Assembly: GCA_034112085.1 (NCBI GenBank)
Contig: JAWUWD010000035.1
Span: 1 to 8,767 of the forward strand
From: JAWUWD01 sp034112085
Lineage (GTDB): Bacteria > Bacteroidota > Bacteroidia > Cytophagales > Cyclobacteriaceae
Direction of reading: 5' to 3'
DNA: 8,767 nt
The notes below the pieces were generated by a model. The model made no database searches and was not told where the DNA came from. It worked only from the letters and a program-made list of their open reading frames with translations. Position numbers and translations under genes: made by a program. The first letter of the stretch is position 1, and the number at the start of each line of letters is the position of its first letter. Of this stretch, positions 6,508 through 8,767 are shown in pieces.

Positions 6508-8574
6508 ATGATCAATAAGATACTCACTTATCTATTATTCTTTACCGTTAGCGTTTCTGCTTTTGGCCAAAACAATAGAGTAATTGATAGTTTAAAGCTA
6601 GCCAAAACCAATTCGAGCCAAGTTGATCGAGCAACGATATTAAACCAACTTGGCTGGGAATATCGGCTCAAAAATCCTGATAGCACAATATTTTATTGTA
6701 ATCAAGCCATCGTAATTGCAGAAGACATTGGTAATCCTTTCGTTTTAGGGACTTCATTGAACTTTTTAGGCATAGCTTATGGATACAAAGGTGAGTATTC
6801 AAGTGCTTTCAAGTCGTTCAACAATAGCTTAGACAACAGCATTGCTTTTAAAGACACCGTCAATTTGGCCCACGCTCAAAATAGTCTAGGACGATTATTA
6901 TTCTCGCAAGGCGATATGATCAACTCCTATCAATACTTTTTCTCAGCACTCAATATTTTTGAATCTATCGGAGACAAAGCTGGAATGGGATATTGTTATA
7001 AAAGTTTATCAGAGCTTTATCTAGCTCAGAATAATCTTGAAAAGGCACTAATAATATCTATCAAAGCACTTGAAATCAGACAAACACTCGAAAACATAAG
7101 AGGTCAAATTTCCAGTTATCAAGATATTGCAGACATTCACCTTCAGCAAAAAAGATATGAAGAAGGACTGGAATACCTAGACATTGCTCAAAACCTAGCT
7201 CAAAAATCTAATGACAACATTAGTTTGGTAGAAACCTACTTAGGTATGTCCGATATTTTTTACCATCAAAACCAATTGAATGAAGCACTAGAGTTTGGAC
7301 TTAAATCACTGGACCCTTATGTCAAACTGAGAAATCAATCTTTACTTAATCGAGTTCACTTACAGTTAGGGAAAGTATACTATTCATTGAACAACCTGCC
7401 TAAGGCAGAAGAATTTTTAACAAAATTAATCGGTCTTGAACCTAAATCAGGTGAACTAGCAATAATTAAGGATGCCAATTTCTTCTTATCAAGAATATAT
7501 GAGGCCAAAAGTAATGATAAGCTTGCGCTCTACTACTTAAAGAGATATAACACAGTAAATGATTCCTTAAACAATATAGATATCGCTCGAACCATCGAGA
7601 GAATGGAAATAAGGCTAGACTTGCAAGAGATAGAAAAAGAAAATAAGCTACTTAAGATTCAAAAAGTAATTGATGATTCTGAAATTGATAAACAAAAGAC
7701 TAGAAATCTGGCATTGACTGCCACTACCACTCTGGTCATATTCATTATATTTTTCGTCATTCGATATACAAGACAAAAAATAAAACACAGTCATAAACTA
7801 GCCACTAAAAACGACCATATTGAATCTCAAAACAAGAAAATTAATGAGCAAAATAATGGGTTGGAAAAACGTAATCAAGAGCTAGCAGAACTAAACCGTG
7901 AAAAAGACAACTTGATGAACATCGTGGCGCACGACTTAAGGTCTCCTTTCAATAATCTTAAGGGTATTGGCGAATTAATACTTCTATCGGGGACGTTGAA
8001 TAAGGAACAAAAAGAGTATGTCACTCTGCTTAAAGATGTCGCAACTAAAGGGTCTCACCTTACGAGGGATATTTTAGATGTTAATGCATTTGAAACCAAT
8101 GATGAACCTTATGTGATATCCAATATTAACATTTATGACTTCATTGTTCAGAAATTTAATGAATTTATGGACTCAGGTCAGCAAAAGAATATTACCCTAA
8201 AAATCAAACCAATAGACCCAAAAATAAGCTTCTTAACCGAAAAATCACACTTGTCTCGAATTATTGACAACTTACTTTCTAATGCAATAAAATACTCGGA
8301 GGAAAACACAGAGGTAGAAATTCATGCGTATCAAGAAAACAACTTATCTCACTTTAGTATCAAAGATTATGGGCCAGGGTTTAGTGAAGATGACAAAAAG
8401 AACCTCTATAAAAAATTTAAAAAATTAAGCGCTCGCCCAACTGGTGGAGAGACTTCCAATGGTCTTGGTCTAGCAATTGTCAAAACTCTTACCGAAAGAC
8501 TGCAAGGGAGTATAACCTTAAACACTTCAGAGGATGGTAGTGAATTCATAATTAGTCTACCGGATATTGACTAG
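6508..8574 (+). CDS. Sensor histidine kinase with periplasmic TPR domain
   Basis: This is a 688-residue membrane sensor kinase of a type common in Bacteroidota. An N-terminal signal sequence (about 1-20, ending SAFGQ) is followed by about eight TPR-like units at a regular 40-residue spacing, beginning near residues 41, 80, 120, 160, 200, 240, 280 and 320. A transmembrane helix lies at about 402-420 (LVIFIIFFVIRY), then a coiled coil to about 468. The HisKA domain has phosphoacceptor His475 in VAHDLRSP. The HATPase domain has an N box (Asn588, Asn592), G1 DYGPG at 620-624 and G2 NGLGLAIVK at 651-659. The TPRs should lie in the periplasm and the kinase in the cytoplasm. No response regulator is adjacent, so its partner is elsewhere. 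It follows the OmpA lipoprotein by 41 bases, and its stop overlaps the miaA stop. Confidence 0.93.
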   Translation: MINKILTYLLFFTVSVSAFGQNNRVIDSLKLAKTNSSQVDRATILNQLGWEYRLKNPDSTIFYCNQAIVIAEDIGNPFVLGTSLNFLGIAYGYKGEYSSAFKSFNNSLDNSIAFKDTVNLAHAQNSLGRLLFSQGDMINSYQYFFSALNIFESIGDKAGMGYCYKSLSELYLAQNNLEKALIISIKALEIRQTLENIRGQISSYQDIADIHLQQKRYEEGLEYLDIAQNLAQKSNDNISLVETYLGMSDIFYHQNQLNEALEFGLKSLDPYVKLRNQSLLNRVHLQLGKVYYSLNNLPKAEEFLTKLIGLEPKSGELAIIKDANFFLSRIYEAKSNDKLALYYLKRYNTVNDSLNNIDIARTIERMEIRLDLQEIEKENKLLKIQKVIDDSEIDKQKTRNLALTATTTLVIFIIFFVIRYTRQKIKHSHKLATKNDHIESQNKKINEQNNGLEKRNQELAELNREKDNLMNIVAHDLRSPFNNLKGIGELILLSGTLNKEQKEYVTLLKDVATKGSHLTRDILDVNAFETNDEPYVISNINIYDFIVQKFNEFMDSGQQKNITLKIKPIDPKISFLTEKSHLSRIIDNLLSNAIKYSEENTEVEIHAYQENNLSHFSIKDYGPGFSEDDKKNLYKKFKKLSARPTGGETSNGLGLAIVKTLTERLQGSITLNTSEDGSEFIISLPDID

Positions 8575-8767
8575 TCTATTGAAGTAACAATGTATTCTTG
8601 TATGAGTTTCTCATCATTCGGATGAAACCACTTAATGTTTTCTTCTTTTCTAAACCAAGTCATCTGACGTTTGGCGTACCTCCTAGAGTTTCTTTTCAGT
8701 AGACGTATTGCCTCTTCCTTATCATATTCTCCATCGATAAAGCCAAATACTTCTTTATAGCCAACAG
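8571..8767 (-). CDS. miaA: tRNA dimethylallyltransferase, C-terminal end (runs off the window)
   Basis: MiaA transfers a dimethylallyl group to N6 of adenosine 37 in tRNAs that read codons starting with U. The reading frame enters from the right edge and encodes the last 64 residues before a TAG at 8573-8571. VGYKEVFGFIDGEYD, EEAIRLLKRNSRRYAKRQMTWFR and a short tail match the characteristic MiaA C-terminus, in which the RRYAKRQxTWFR stretch is highly conserved. The P-loop and catalytic part lie outside the window, so completeness cannot be judged. It converges with the TPR kinase gene, the two stop codons sharing a CTAG. Confidence 0.93.
   Translation of the reverse strand, partial: VGYKEVFGFIDGEYDKEEAIRLLKRNSRRYAKRQMTWFRKEENIKWFHPNDEKLIQEYIVTSID

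Overview
The window looks like an ordinary chromosomal segment of a member of the Bacteroidota, probably a Cytophagales-type marine or soil bacterium. The DNA is AT-rich and start codons lack clear Shine-Dalgarno sequences. One promoter -7 box (TATCTTTG) fits the Bacteroidota consensus TAnnTTTG. A periplasmic-TPR histidine kinase and a BioD of the GTDSGKT type also fit this phylum. The order-level placement is inference. I see no mobile element, CRISPR array, tRNA or rRNA gene. No gene-free stretch exceeds about 90 bases.

Layout from left to right. (1) 41-1476, plus strand: a soluble PAS histidine kinase, whose PAS domain looks cut at its N-terminus, and a stand-alone CheY-like receiver with its own likely promoter. 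(2) 5419-1468, minus strand: a tight four-gene cluster running from a 2,4-dienoyl-CoA-reductase-like SDR through bioF and bioD to bioA. Genes touch or overlap except for a 61-base gap before the probable bioF start. A 45-base near-perfect palindrome fills most of that gap. (3) 5522-8574, plus strand: a coiled-coil OmpA-family lipoprotein and, 41 bases on, a sensor kinase with eight predicted periplasmic TPR units. (4) 8571 to the right edge, minus strand: the 3' end of miaA.

How the genes work together. BioF, BioD and BioA carry out three consecutive steps from pimeloyl thioester to dethiobiotin. The last step (bioB) and the early pimeloyl steps (bioC/bioH or equivalents) are not in the window. 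The SDR heads the same transcription unit, but its link to biotin is unproven. The OmpA lipoprotein and TPR kinase are probably co-transcribed and may form an envelope-sensing pair. The first kinase and receiver form a likely cytoplasmic phosphorelay pair.

The most unusual features are the palindrome abutting the bioF start, the forced TTG start of bioD, the interrupted PAS kinase start, and two convergent gene pairs whose stop codons overlap. I found no convincing evidence of a wholly new biological system here.
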